Source: JACKJP01 sp050249695
Lineage (GTDB): Bacteria; Pseudomonadota; Alphaproteobacteria; Rhizobiales; Tepidamorphaceae
Assembly (NCBI GenBank): GCA_050249695.1
Contig: JBFWQA010000001.1
Coordinates: 620,001-684,000, forward strand
DNA: 64,000 nucleotides
Direction: 5' to 3'
The position numbers and the translations under genes were made by a program. Shown piece by piece: positions 8,427 through 17,695 of the stretch; position 1 is the first letter of the stretch, and each line of letters starts with the position of its first letter. Under the pieces are notes generated by a model. That model was given only the letters and a program-made list of their open reading frames with translations, was not told the DNA's origin and made no database searches.

Positions 8427-9989
8427 TCAGTAGGCGCCTTCGGTCTTCGTGAGCATCGAGATCGGCGTCATGATCACGATGTAGAAGTCGAACCAGACCG
8501 ACCAGTTCTCGATGTAGAAAAGATCGTGTTCGACGCGCCGCTGGATTTTCTCCTGCGTATCGGTTTCCCCGCGCCAGCCATTGACCTGTGCCCAGCCGGT
8601 GATGCCCGGCTTGACACGGTGGCGGGCGAAATACCCGTCGACCACGTCGTCATAGAGCCGGTTGGCGGCCTTGGCCTGCACGGCGTGCGGACGCGGGCCG
8701 ACGATGGACAACTCGCCGCGCAGCACATTGAACAGCTGCGGCAGTTCGTCGAGGCTGGTCTTGCGGATGAAGCGGCCGACGGGCGTGACGCGCGGGTCGT
8801 CCTTCGTCACGAGGCGGGAGGCGTTCGCATCGCTCATGTCCGTGTACATGGAACGGAACTTGAACACCTCGATCATCTCGTTGTTGAAGCCGTATCGCTT
8901 CTGCCGGAAGAACACCGGGCCCTTGCTGTCGAGCTTGACCGCGATTGCCACGGCGATCATCACCGGCGCCGCGAGCAGCAGGATGAGCGCGCCGAGCACG
9001 CGGTCGAAAGTCTGTTTGAGAAGGTAGTCCCAGTCGGCCAGCGGCTTGTCGAAAAGGTCCAGCATCGGCACGGTGCCGATGAAGGAATAGCTGCGCGGGC
9101 GCAATTTGAGCTTGTTGGTGTGCGCGCTGAGGCGGATGTCCACCGGCAGCACCCAGAGCTTGCGGAGCATCTGGAGCACGCGGGCCTCGGCCGAAACCGG
9201 CAGCGAGACGATCAGCAGGTCCAGGCGGATCCGCCGGGCGAAGCGCACGAGGTCGTCCACGGTGCCAAGCTTCTGGTGCCCGGCCAGAATGCTCGGCGAT
9301 CGGTCGTCGCCGCGGTCGTCGAACACGCCGCAGATTTCCAGATCGTTGTCTTCGTCGCTTTCCAGCATTCGGATGAGTTCGGCCGCGGGCTCGCCGCCGC
9401 CGACGATGACGGCGCGCCGGATGAGCCTGCCCGAGCGGGTCCAGTCGCGCACCTGGAATGCCAGCGCCATCCGGAACATGACCAGTGTGGCAAGGCCGAG
9501 CGTGAACCACATGCCGAACCAGGCGCGCGACAGGTCGGCGCCGAGTTTGAGAAAGAACACAAGTGTCGCGCTTGCCGCGAACACGCCTGCCCACGCCGCG
9601 AATATCCGCAGGGTCTGGCGGGCAAGCGTGCGGAACATCTGCACCGAATAGATATTGGCCGCCTGGAAGGCGATGGTGCAGAGGACCGAGACGAGCGGAA
9701 TCCCCGCGATGTAGGAGAACTGCAGCCCTTCGCGGGGGAACAGGTAGAGGAAATAGGCCGCGTATCCCGTCAGCAGGATCAGCGCCAGGTCAATGAGGCG
9801 CACGAAGCCCGTCACGACAACCGGTGAGATGGCCGCTTCGGGCCGTCCGATGCGTCTGATGAACTCCTCGAGTCTGGCCTCGTTCTCCGGGGCGCCGGTT
9901 CGGGCCGGCATCGGCGAAGCGCCGAGAACGCGTTCCATTGTGTAGGCGTCGCGCTGGTTCATGTCGTCCTTCCACGCGTGATCCGGCAA
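8427..9989 (-). CDS. Undecaprenyl-phosphate sugar phosphotransferase (WcaJ/ExoY type)
   Basis: A 520-residue polyisoprenyl-phosphate hexose-1-phosphate transferase that starts the lipid-linked repeat unit, usually with glucose or galactose. It has the full long architecture: an N-terminal variable region, four to five membrane helices, a Rossmann-like CoA-binding-type middle domain (AVIVGGGEPAAELIRML), then a reentrant helix and catalytic domain with VFKFRSMYTD and TSLDELPQLFNVLRGE followed by SIVGPRPH. The longest start is used; an internal ATG at residue 10 (MNQRDAY) is equally possible. It probably forms an operon with the downstream polymerase. Confidence 0.95.
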   Translation of the reverse strand: MPDHAWKDDMNQRDAYTMERVLGASPMPARTGAPENEARLEEFIRRIGRPEAAISPVVVTGFVRLIDLALILLTGYAAYFLYLFPREGLQFSYIAGIPLVSVLCTIAFQAANIYSVQMFRTLARQTLRIFAAWAGVFAASATLVFFLKLGADLSRAWFGMWFTLGLATLVMFRMALAFQVRDWTRSGRLIRRAVIVGGGEPAAELIRMLESDEDNDLEICGVFDDRGDDRSPSILAGHQKLGTVDDLVRFARRIRLDLLIVSLPVSAEARVLQMLRKLWVLPVDIRLSAHTNKLKLRPRSYSFIGTVPMLDLFDKPLADWDYLLKQTFDRVLGALILLLAAPVMIAVAIAVKLDSKGPVFFRQKRYGFNNEMIEVFKFRSMYTDMSDANASRLVTKDDPRVTPVGRFIRKTSLDELPQLFNVLRGELSIVGPRPHAVQAKAANRLYDDVVDGYFARHRVKPGITGWAQVNGWRGETDTQEKIQRRVEHDLFYIENWSVWFDFYIVIMTPISMLTKTEGAY

Positions 9990-10033
9990 GCGCGCCGGAT
10001 TCTCACATGACCCTTGGAATAAAGGATTTTTGT

Positions 10034-11182
10034 CTAGGAAGACTTAACCGGTTCGGGGAGAACGCGGGCATAGGCGCCGAGGACTCCGTCGACCATCCGG
10101 TCCTTGGAGAAATGATCGGCGACGCGCTCCCTGAGCCGGCGCGCCCGCGCCTGCGCCTCTATCGGATGGTTCACGAGCTCGGCAAGGCTCGCAGCCAGCG
10201 CCTTGGGATCGCCGGCCGGCAGCAGGCGGTCCTTCTGCGGTCCGAAAATCTCCTTGATGCCGCCGACATCGGTGGCGGCCAGGGGCAAACCGGCGCCGGC
10301 GAGCTCCAGCACGATATAGGGCAAAGATTCCTTGCGCGATGGCACGACCGCGACGCGCCCCAGCGAGAAGGCCTCGCGCGCCGGCATCGCGCCGGGGAAG
10401 CGGACAACGTCGCTGAGGGCTCTTTCATCTGCGAGCGATCTGTAACGATCAGCTTCCGGTCCGCTGCCGACGATCGTCGCGGTCAGTTTGTGCCCGGCTG
10501 CGCGACACAGTGCGATCGCCTCGATCAGCACATCGACGCCCTTCAGGTCGCGCAGCTCACCGATGAACAGAATATCGGTCGCGTTGTCTGCCGGTATCGC
10601 CAGTGTGAGTTCGTCGCGCGCGATCCCGTTGTGGACGACGACCATCGGCGCGCGCGACCGGCCGAGCACGGCTTCATAGACCCCACGGCTGTATTCGCTC
10701 TCGAACAACAGGAGATCGCTGCGTTCCATGAGCCAGCGCTCGAGTGACATGTAGATCAGGCCGGCGGGCGAACCGGCCGCATAGTGAAGGCTGCCGCCAT
10801 GCGGCGTATAGACCCGGATCGGCAGATGGCCGCGACGGCCGATCTGTCGCTTCAGCAGGCGCGCATAGGCGCCGCCTTTGGCGCCGTGTCCGTGCAGGAC
10901 ATCGGGCTTCAGGCGGTCCGCGACCACCCGCGTGCGCTGCACGCCGATCCAGTCGCCAGGTCCGGGGAGGCGGGGAATGTCGATCCTGTGGACGCCGAGG
11001 GCCAGCGTATCGGCGAGGACGGACAGCCGTTCCTCGGTGTGTTTGCCCGCCTTCGTCCGATCACAGACGATCCCCACCTTGTGGCCGCGCGCGCTCTGGC
11101 CCTCGGCCAGGTCGCAGACATGGCGGAGGAGGCCGCCCAGCGGCGCCCTCATGCAGTGCAGAATGGCGAGCGAATCTTGCAT
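10034..11182 (-). CDS. Glycosyltransferase family 4
   Basis: A 382-residue GT-B retaining glycosyltransferase. The C-terminal domain shows the nucleotide-sugar motif ESLPYIVLELAGAGLP (E-x7-E) and DVGGIKE; the N-terminal domain contains GHGAKGGAYARL. It likely adds a sugar to the lipid-linked repeat unit in the cytoplasm. It lies between the initiating transferase and the Wza-like export lipoprotein, all on the same strand. Donor and acceptor cannot be deduced. Confidence 0.93.
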   Translation of the reverse strand: MQDSLAILHCMRAPLGGLLRHVCDLAEGQSARGHKVGIVCDRTKAGKHTEERLSVLADTLALGVHRIDIPRLPGPGDWIGVQRTRVVADRLKPDVLHGHGAKGGAYARLLKRQIGRRGHLPIRVYTPHGGSLHYAAGSPAGLIYMSLERWLMERSDLLLFESEYSRGVYEAVLGRSRAPMVVVHNGIARDELTLAIPADNATDILFIGELRDLKGVDVLIEAIALCRAAGHKLTATIVGSGPEADRYRSLADERALSDVVRFPGAMPAREAFSLGRVAVVPSRKESLPYIVLELAGAGLPLAATDVGGIKEIFGPQKDRLLPAGDPKALAASLAELVNHPIEAQARARRLRERVADHFSKDRMVDGVLGAYARVLPEPVKSS

Positions 11183-11202
11183 GGCGCCGTCGCGACGGAA
11201 GG

Positions 11203-11772
11203 TCAGAACCAGCGTTCGATGACCTGCACGGTATCACCCGGCCGAACCGGATAATCAAGCGGCACCGTCGCCTCCACGGTCCGGCCCTGATAGTCGCGGC
11301 TGATACGGATGCGGTCCTTCACGGCCCGCGGCGTGAAGCCGCCGGCGATGGCCACGGCCTCGCGGCCCGTCAGGCCGTTGACGAAGGCGTAGCGCCCGGG
11401 CGTGTTGACTTCTCCGAGCGCGAAGAACGGCCGGTAGATTTCAACCTCGGCGGTGACGTGGGGATCGCGCAGGAAGCCGGCGCGGAGTTTCGCCGCGATG
11501 GCCTTCTCCAGCTCCGCGGTCGTCAGGCCGCGCGCGTCGACCGATCCGACGAGCGGCAGCGCCATGCGGCCGGTGCCATCGACCGAAAAGCTGTTCGACA
11601 GATCGGTCTGCCCGAAGACGATGATGCGGACCCTGTCGCCGCTGTCGAGCCGGTAGGGCTCGTCGAGACTGGCGTTGAACGGCGCCGAAGCCCGCAGGTG
11701 CCCGGCACAGCCGGCGACCAGCACAACGCACACAATGGCAAGGAAGGTTCGCGTCAACGCCTTGTACAACAT
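11203..11772 (-). CDS. Wza-like polysaccharide export lipoprotein
   Basis: A protein of about 189 residues with a lipobox (VVLVAGC) after a hydrophobic N-terminal segment, then a polysaccharide export domain (YRLDSGDRVRIIVFG) and a SLBB-like repeat (VYR...GEVNTPGRYAFVNGL). It should form the outer-membrane or periplasmic exit channel with the Wzc-like protein encoded divergently at 12000. It is shorter than E. coli Wza and lacks its C-terminal amphipathic helix, like many alphaproteobacterial ExoF-type proteins. The ATG at 11772 is chosen over 11814 because it puts the signal peptide at the N-terminus. Confidence 0.92.
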   Translation of the reverse strand: MLYKALTRTFLAIVCVVLVAGCAGHLRASAPFNASLDEPYRLDSGDRVRIIVFGQTDLSNSFSVDGTGRMALPLVGSVDARGLTTAELEKAIAAKLRAGFLRDPHVTAEVEIYRPFFALGEVNTPGRYAFVNGLTGREAVAIAGGFTPRAVKDRIRISRDYQGRTVEATVPLDYPVRPGDTVQVIERWF

Positions 11773-11999
11773 GCTCACCGCCAGAAATGTGCCGCGCGTT
11801 CCATGCCCCGGCATCTCGGTTCGACTTCGAATGGCGAGAGAATAGGCGCGGCATGGTTAATGAACCCTGACCCGGCCACGACAATTAACGGGATCGTTAC
11901 CATAAGAGGGCATCGTTTCCTCCGTGCCAGCGGCTCGGTCGGCGGAAGCGCCGGCGCGCGGGGCACTGGCGGCGACCTAGGCAAATCCGGACGGAGCAC

Positions 12000-14159
12000 A
12001 TGACCGATCAGCAGGAGACATTGAGTATTGGAGGTCTGCTCGCAGGTCTGTGGCGGGCCCGGTGGAAAATCCTGCTACCGACCTTTCTGGCGTTTGTCGC
12101 CAGCGTGATCTTCGTCTCGATGGTCACGCCGACATACCGCGCCTCCGCGCGGGTGCTGATCGAAGACCGGCAGACGCCCTTCAACCGGCCCGAGGCGGAA
12201 AACAAGTCCAGCAGCGCGAACGCGATCGACGAACTCACGGTACGCAGCCAGGTACAGGCTCTGACCGCATCAGCCGTCGTCGAACCGGTGATTGAGGATC
12301 TCGACCTGAAGAAGAGGGGAGAGTTCAATCCGGCGCTCAATGCGGGCCTGCTGACGATGATCAAGCAGATGGTCGGGCTGAGCGCTCCCCTGACTTCGGA
12401 CGTCGTCGACGAGCGTATCAAGCAGCGCTTTTACGACAGATATTCCGTCTTCCAGCTCGACAAGTCGCGGGTCATCGAAATCGAGTTCAATTCCGAGGAT
12501 CCGGTGCTCGCCGCCGAAGTGCCGAACCGGATCAGCGCGTCGTTCATCGAGATGCAGAAGCTCGCCCGCAGCGACGCCACGGCCGATGCCCGCACCTGGC
12601 TCGGCGAGCAGGTCGATACGCTGCGCGAAAGCGTCGCGGAAGCCGAGCGCAAGGTCGAGCAGTTCCGCGCGGAAAAGGGGCTCTTCAACGTCGCGGCGAC
12701 CGGAGAGCAGGGGGCGACGACGCTGTCGACACGGCAGCTTTCCGAAATTTCCACAGCGCTGAGCGATGCGCGGGCGCGCCGCAGCGATGCGACGGCGCGC
12801 GCCCGGCTGATCCGGGAGTCCATGAAGACGGGCACCGCGCTGAACGCCAGCGACGTCCTCAACTCCCAGCTGATTCAGCGGCTTATCGAGCAGAAGGTGA
12901 ACCTCCAGGCGCAGATTGCCGAACTTTCATCGACCCTTCTGTCGCGTCACCCGCGGATCAGGGAACTGTCGGCTCAGGCCGCCGATCTCGACCGGCAGAT
13001 CCGTCAGGAGGCGGACCGGATCGTGAAGGGGCTGGAGAGCGAGGCGCGGATCGCCGCAGAACGCGAGGTGGAACTTCAGGCGCAGCTCGACGCGCTGAAG
13101 ACGAACGCCGCCGCAAACAACGAGGACGAGGTGCAGTTGCGCGCGCTGCAACGCGAAGCCGCCGCCCAGCGCGAACTGCTGGAGATATATCTGTCCCGCT
13201 ACCGAGAGGCCGCCGGACGCGAGAAGGGCGAAGCCGACGCGGCGAATGCGCGGCTGCTGTCTCCCGCCAGCGTTTCGACGACACCCTATTTCCCGCGCAA
13301 GGCGCCTCTTGTGACGATCGCGACGGTCGCGATGTTCATTTTTGCCTGCGGAATCAATGTGCTTTCACAGCTGGCGTCGGCGGCAGGGGGCGCACGGCGT
13401 GAGGATGAAGCCGAAGGCGATGGCGCGGTCGATCGCGATATCGATACGGCTGAGGCGCATGTCCTCTCTCGTGAACCGGCGCCGCTGCGATATGAAGCCG
13501 ACCCGATCTTTGAAGATGACGTGCTCGAACCGGAGCCCGAACCGGCGGTGAATGTCGCGCCAGAACCGGTCAGGGCAACGCGCACCGAGCCCAAGGAGCC
13601 TCCCGCGCATCCTGCGCGCTGCGTTCTCGTCGCCCCCGTACAGGCGAGCGAAGCCACCTATTCGGCAGCGCTGCAGCTTGCCCGTTCATATGCCGGCGGG
13701 AAGGACAGGGTACTGCTCCTCGACAGCGATTTCGGCCGCTCGGGTATCGAGCGGCACCTCGATCTTGTCGTCGGGCCGGGATTGGCCGATCTGATAGCGG
13801 GCAAGGCCCAGTATGAGGAGATTCTGCACCGCGATCCGAAATCCCGCCTGCATATCATCGGTGCGGGACGGCCACAGGGCGACCCGGCGCTGGTTGCGCA
13901 TTCGCCGCTCATGGATACCGTCCTGGACGCGCTTGCGGAAACCTATTCGACGATCGTGATCGTATCCGCACCGGTATCGCAGACGGCCGAAGGCCTGGCC
14001 ATGGCGCGCCACGCGCGCGAGGCGATGCTGGTGCTTGGCGATGGCGTCAGCGACGCGGCTATGTCGCGCGCCCGCGATCGTCTGGCGGCGGCCGGGGTCA
14101 GCGAGATCGTGCCGTATCGTCCGGCGCCCGCCAAGCGACTGGATACCCAGACCGCCTGA
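12000..14159 (+). CDS. Wzz/GumC-type chain-length protein with degenerate BY-kinase domain
   Basis: A 719-residue inner-membrane polysaccharide co-polymerase. A Wzz domain with the first helix at about 26-44, a long periplasmic coiled coil (about 190-410), a second helix at about 436-456, an acidic Pro/Glu-rich linker, and a C-terminal BY-kinase/ParA-like domain from about 539. Walker A' (VLLLDSDF, about 571-578) is recognisable, but the expected P-loop G-x4-GK(S/T) is replaced by APVQASEATYSA, and no C-terminal tyrosine cluster is present. The kinase is therefore probably inactive. It is divergent from the Wza-like gene and works with it in chain-length control and export. Confidence 0.93.
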   Translation: MTDQQETLSIGGLLAGLWRARWKILLPTFLAFVASVIFVSMVTPTYRASARVLIEDRQTPFNRPEAENKSSSANAIDELTVRSQVQALTASAVVEPVIEDLDLKKRGEFNPALNAGLLTMIKQMVGLSAPLTSDVVDERIKQRFYDRYSVFQLDKSRVIEIEFNSEDPVLAAEVPNRISASFIEMQKLARSDATADARTWLGEQVDTLRESVAEAERKVEQFRAEKGLFNVAATGEQGATTLSTRQLSEISTALSDARARRSDATARARLIRESMKTGTALNASDVLNSQLIQRLIEQKVNLQAQIAELSSTLLSRHPRIRELSAQAADLDRQIRQEADRIVKGLESEARIAAEREVELQAQLDALKTNAAANNEDEVQLRALQREAAAQRELLEIYLSRYREAAGREKGEADAANARLLSPASVSTTPYFPRKAPLVTIATVAMFIFACGINVLSQLASAAGGARREDEAEGDGAVDRDIDTAEAHVLSREPAPLRYEADPIFEDDVLEPEPEPAVNVAPEPVRATRTEPKEPPAHPARCVLVAPVQASEATYSAALQLARSYAGGKDRVLLLDSDFGRSGIERHLDLVVGPGLADLIAGKAQYEEILHRDPKSRLHIIGAGRPQGDPALVAHSPLMDTVLDALAETYSTIVIVSAPVSQTAEGLAMARHAREAMLVLGDGVSDAAMSRARDRLAAAGVSEIVPYRPAPAKRLDTQTA

Positions 14160-14181
14160 ACAAGACAGGCGCGCGGGCCGG

Positions 14182-15381
14182 TCATCCCGCCCTGGTTGCG
14201 GTCACACGCATTGCCAGGGACTTAAGCCTCGGATTTTGCTTCACGAATCGCTTGGCTCTGTAAGTCATCGCCAGAACGGGCGCGGCCGCAAGGCCGATGG
14301 GGCTGCACGGAACGAATATGTCGATCAGCCGGTCGGCGCCATCGCACCAGTCGTTCTTGTAGCGCGCTTCACCGATGCCGAGATCGAGTGTTCCGAAGCC
14401 TCTCCGGCAAAGATCCTCGACCATGAATCTGATCAGGATCTCGGCGGCGTGAAGGGTGCTGTATTTCTGAGTGTCGAAAGACGTGATCATCCCTGACCAG
14501 CGGCCTTTGTGATGAACGCCGAACCATGTCGCGGCCACATCGTCTCCGACCTGCAGCCAATAGATATCGAGCCTTCCGTCCGCGACGCCGAACTGGCGCG
14601 AGATCAGCTTTCGATAGAAGGCCTGCACAGCCGGCTGTTCGAACACGTTACCGATGCGCTGCTCGCGCATGCGCTGCTGCTTCTGGGCCAGATAGGTGTC
14701 GAACAGTCGCTGCGCTTCTTCTTCCGTGGCGGCGCGCTTCAGCTGCACCTCGCCCTCCTGGCGCAGACGCTTTTCGTAGCGGCGCAAACGTTTTTGCGCC
14801 GAATTCGACCGGAGCGCCGCAATCGTTGCCGTGGGATCGTCCTTGAGGTTTGCGTGATATGCAAAGCTCGGCGACAGCTGGTGTTTCAGTCTGGTGAGCG
14901 GCGAGGGTGTACCGGCCCACATTTCCGGCACGTTGCGCAGCGAGAGCAGATGGGCGTCTGCAAGACGCCCGCACTCGATCAGAATTTCGCGCAACGTCTT
15001 CGCGGAAACTGACTTTGCGAAGTCCGGCGCGCATATCGGCATCAGGGAGTTCGCTTCCTTGCCACCGAGAATTTCCGCGACGGCAAGCGGCCCGATCCGG
15101 CTCACGCCCAGGGGGACGAGCATCACCGTTTCGCCCTTGCCGTTCCGGACAAGGAGAATGTGCGGGGATACGCCCCTTGCCGCGGCAAGCATCTCGACGT
15201 GCGTGCTGATGAAGACGCGGCTCTGGTAGGGGCTGGCGAGGCCGGTGTGTAACAGCCCGTCCCAGACCCTGTCCACCGCAGCTCCGGTTCCGCACCGTGA
15301 GACCGAATAGGTTTCCGCATCGACGTCTCCGTCGTCGCGAATGAGGGCCATGCCCGCCGCGGTCTCCATCACTACCGACAT
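14182..15381 (-). CDS. CelD/BcsL-type GNAT acyltransferase
   Basis: A 399-residue protein with a C-terminal acetyltransferase (FemAB/GNAT_6-like) fold: about residues 185-360, including SAQKRLRRYEKRL, FGVHHKGRWSGMI and DLGIGEARYKNDW. Proteins of this group sit in exopolysaccharide and cellulose loci and are thought to acylate sugars or lipid-linked intermediates. It converges with the Wzc-like gene (22-nt gap) and is divergent from the deacetylase at 15540. Substrate unknown. Confidence 0.85.
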   Translation of the reverse strand: MSVVMETAAGMALIRDDGDVDAETYSVSRCGTGAAVDRVWDGLLHTGLASPYQSRVFISTHVEMLAAARGVSPHILLVRNGKGETVMLVPLGVSRIGPLAVAEILGGKEANSLMPICAPDFAKSVSAKTLREILIECGRLADAHLLSLRNVPEMWAGTPSPLTRLKHQLSPSFAYHANLKDDPTATIAALRSNSAQKRLRRYEKRLRQEGEVQLKRAATEEEAQRLFDTYLAQKQQRMREQRIGNVFEQPAVQAFYRKLISRQFGVADGRLDIYWLQVGDDVAATWFGVHHKGRWSGMITSFDTQKYSTLHAAEILIRFMVEDLCRRGFGTLDLGIGEARYKNDWCDGADRLIDIFVPCSPIGLAAAPVLAMTYRAKRFVKQNPRLKSLAMRVTATRAG

Positions 15382-15539
15382 TGTATCTTACGCTCCGCTC
15401 CGCGCCCTTGTGACGAACCGGAGCATGCGCGCAAAAGATCAATATTTCCTTTTTCCGATTCCGCGGCGGTGCGAGGCTCGGTCGTGTTCGGCGAAACGGC
15501 CTAAGACAATCGTTACATTTTGCTGCTAGTTGCGATCAT

Positions 15540-16589
15540 ATGAACAGAAATAGGACACTGATGCTGAAGGCCGGACTGAACGGCCTCTACATGACGGGCG
15601 CGCATCTTTGGCTGGGGCCGGCGACACGCGGACGGGGCACGGTGTTCACGCTGCATCATGTACGGCCCGACAGCGGTGATCCGTTTTCCCCGAACCGGGT
15701 TCTGGAAATCACGCCGGATTTCCTCGATCGAACGCTCAAGCGGCTGCGCAAGGCCGGCATCGATCTGGTATCGCTTGAGGAAGCGCATCGCCGTATCGTC
15801 TCCGACAAGCCGGAACGACGCTTCGCGGCGTTTACGCTGGATGATGGCTATCGTGACAATCTGGAACATGCCGCCCCGGTCTTTCGGTCCAACGAATGTC
15901 CGTACACGATCTTTGTCGTCACCGCGCTGCCCGACGGTCAGCTCGAAATGTGGTGGCGCGGCCTGGAGATGGTGATCTCCAACCGCGAGGCAATCGCGGT
16001 CGAAATGGGCGAACGCCGCTATTTCGAATGCGTCGATGTGGACGAGAAATATGCAACCTATGAAGCGGTCTACTGGTGGTTGAGGAGCCTCGACGAGGAG
16101 CGCAAGCTCAATGCCGTCCGCGAGCTTTGCGACCGGTACGGGGTCGATATGACCGAGCTGGCCCGGCAGGCCCGCATGACATGGCCCGAAATCGGCAGGA
16201 TCGCGGCCGACCCGCTCTGCACGATCGGTGCCCACACCGTGACGCATGCGGCGCTTGCGAGACTGGACGAAAGCCGGATGCTCTCCGAAATGCGCGACAG
16301 CGCCACGATCCTCGAAGCGGCGCTCGGTCGCCGGCCCGAGTTCTTCGCCTATCCCTATGGCGATCCGTGCTCGGCCGGCCCGCGGGAATTCGCCGCGGCG
16401 CAATCCCTGGGCTTCAAGATGGCGTTCACCACGCGACCGGGCGTCATTCGCAGTACCGATAGCGGGCGCCTGACCTCGCTCCCGCGGGTGTCGCTGAACG
16501 GCGATTATCAATCTCTGCACTATGTGGACCTCTTCGTATCAGGCGTGCCTTTCGCCCTGATCAACGGGCTTTCGAACCGGGTCGCCTGA
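15540..16589 (+). CDS. Polysaccharide deacetylase (NodB/CE4 family)
   Basis: A 349-residue CE4 protein. Motif 1 is present as FTLDDGYRDN (residues 98-107), with both metal-site aspartates, and motif 2 as GAHTVTHAAL with the H-x3-H pair; YPYGDP matches the later active-site motif. It should remove N- or O-acetyl groups from a polysaccharide. No signal peptide is evident, so it may be cytoplasmic or unconventional, acting on lipid-linked units. Its place in the polysaccharide locus next to an acyltransferase suggests opposing acyl modification. Confidence 0.92.
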   Translation: MNRNRTLMLKAGLNGLYMTGAHLWLGPATRGRGTVFTLHHVRPDSGDPFSPNRVLEITPDFLDRTLKRLRKAGIDLVSLEEAHRRIVSDKPERRFAAFTLDDGYRDNLEHAAPVFRSNECPYTIFVVTALPDGQLEMWWRGLEMVISNREAIAVEMGERRYFECVDVDEKYATYEAVYWWLRSLDEERKLNAVRELCDRYGVDMTELARQARMTWPEIGRIAADPLCTIGAHTVTHAALARLDESRMLSEMRDSATILEAALGRRPEFFAYPYGDPCSAGPREFAAAQSLGFKMAFTTRPGVIRSTDSGRLTSLPRVSLNGDYQSLHYVDLFVSGVPFALINGLSNRVA

Positions 16590-16779
16590 CAGGCAAAGGG
16601 CACCTCGGCGCTGCCGCGTGCGCCTTAACGGACGCTGAACCTCGATCGAGCCTCACCCTCCGCCAGCGCTCCATCACGGACCGTTCAGCCGGGGTTCATG
16701 TGCCGTCCCGTATGGAACATAGACAGTCAAATAGCGTTTCGCTCGCGAGGCATTTTTTGCGAACCCCAGGAGTAAATCC

Positions 16780-17406
16780 ATGAACTTCAAGATGTTATTC
16801 AGAAGGCTGGCGCGCCCTGCGGCGATTGCCGGCTTTACCCTGTTTGCCGCGCCGGCGCTTGCCGCGACGGCACAGGTGACCGCCGATCTCAACATGCGCG
16901 CCGGACCGAGCACGCGTTACCCTGTGATCACGACCGTGCCGTACGGCCATTCGGTCACCGTTTACGGGTGTCTGCAGGGCTATTCATGGTGCGATGTCAG
17001 CTGGCGCGGATCGCGCGGCTGGGTTTCGGCCAACTACCTCAACTATCGCTATGCCGACACGTGGCGTCCGATTCCGTCATGGGGCACGCGCATCGGGGTC
17101 CCGCTGATCACATTCAGCTTCGGTGACTACTCATATCGGCACTACCGGAACTATGACTGGTACCGCTACCGTGATCGCTGGATGGATCATCGTCCTCCCC
17201 GTCACGACCGAGGTCGTGACTGGAACGATGGCCGGCGGGGGGATCGTGACGGTCGCTGGGATCGCGATGGTCGCGGAAACCGCGATGGACGCTGGGATCG
17301 CAACGGCAGGACCGATCGGAACGACCGTATTGGCCGCGGTGGCGACGGCGACCGCCGCGACTGGAGACAGTGGCAGCAGCAGCAGGGTGGTATCCTGGGC
17401 CGTTAG
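16780..17406 (+). CDS. Secreted bacterial SH3-domain protein with DRDGR-rich tail
   Basis: A 208-residue exported protein: signal peptide to about residue 29 (APALAA), then an SH3b domain (about 30-88: VTADLNMRAGPSTRYPVITTVPYG ... GSRGWVSANYL, with a Cys pair in YGCLQGYSWC), a Tyr/Arg-rich stretch, and a C-terminal tail of short repeats like RDGRWDR. The tail is highly charged and repetitive at DNA level. Such proteins bind peptidoglycan or anionic polymer in the periplasm. AGGAG lies seven bases before the ATG. It may act with the adjacent polysaccharide, but no direct link is shown. Confidence 0.88.
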   Translation: MNFKMLFRRLARPAAIAGFTLFAAPALAATAQVTADLNMRAGPSTRYPVITTVPYGHSVTVYGCLQGYSWCDVSWRGSRGWVSANYLNYRYADTWRPIPSWGTRIGVPLITFSFGDYSYRHYRNYDWYRYRDRWMDHRPPRHDRGRDWNDGRRGDRDGRWDRDGRGNRDGRWDRNGRTDRNDRIGRGGDGDRRDWRQWQQQQGGILGR

Positions 17407-17603
17407 GGCCTGACCATCCAGCGAACGATGAGACCGGCCGGCGGCACCCAGACGATTCCGAGGAGTATCCAACCTATCGTCTGCAGCCAGACCGGCCGGC
17501 CTTGCAACAGCGTGTCGCCGTAGCGCATCGCGACGAGGCTGTAGACGATCAGCAGCACGATCAGCGCGATCATTCCCAGAAACTTGCGCAGTCTGATGGG
17601 CAT
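17403..17603 (-). CDS. DUF2842 membrane protein
   Basis: A 66-residue protein with two transmembrane segments (about 9-27 and 39-58) and the PIRLRK N-terminus and RWM ending of the DUF2842 family. The ATG at 17603 is chosen because GGAG lies five bases upstream and the family begins there; a longer frame reaches 17645. It is encoded next to heme A synthase, a common arrangement in alphaproteobacteria, but its function is unknown. It overlaps the SH3 protein stop by 4 nt, tail to tail. Confidence 0.88.
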   Translation of the reverse strand: MPIRLRKFLGMIALIVLLIVYSLVAMRYGDTLLQGRPVWLQTIGWILLGIVWVPPAGLIVRWMVRP

Positions 17604-17695
17604 CTGAACTCCATTGCAGGCGACCGGCGGGAGCCGGCGGGCCAAAGGTCGCAGCCGCTTGCGGCTGCGGTTCCGTTTGGTCTAGCTAACGTCCC

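Noticed and set aside
11853..11860. CtrA half-site (TTAACCAT on the minus strand) between the Wza-like and Wzc-like genes
   Set aside because: Only one half-site is present, and an 8-mer can occur by chance. TTAA-N7-TTTA at 7033-7047 is between convergent genes, so it is unlikely to matter.
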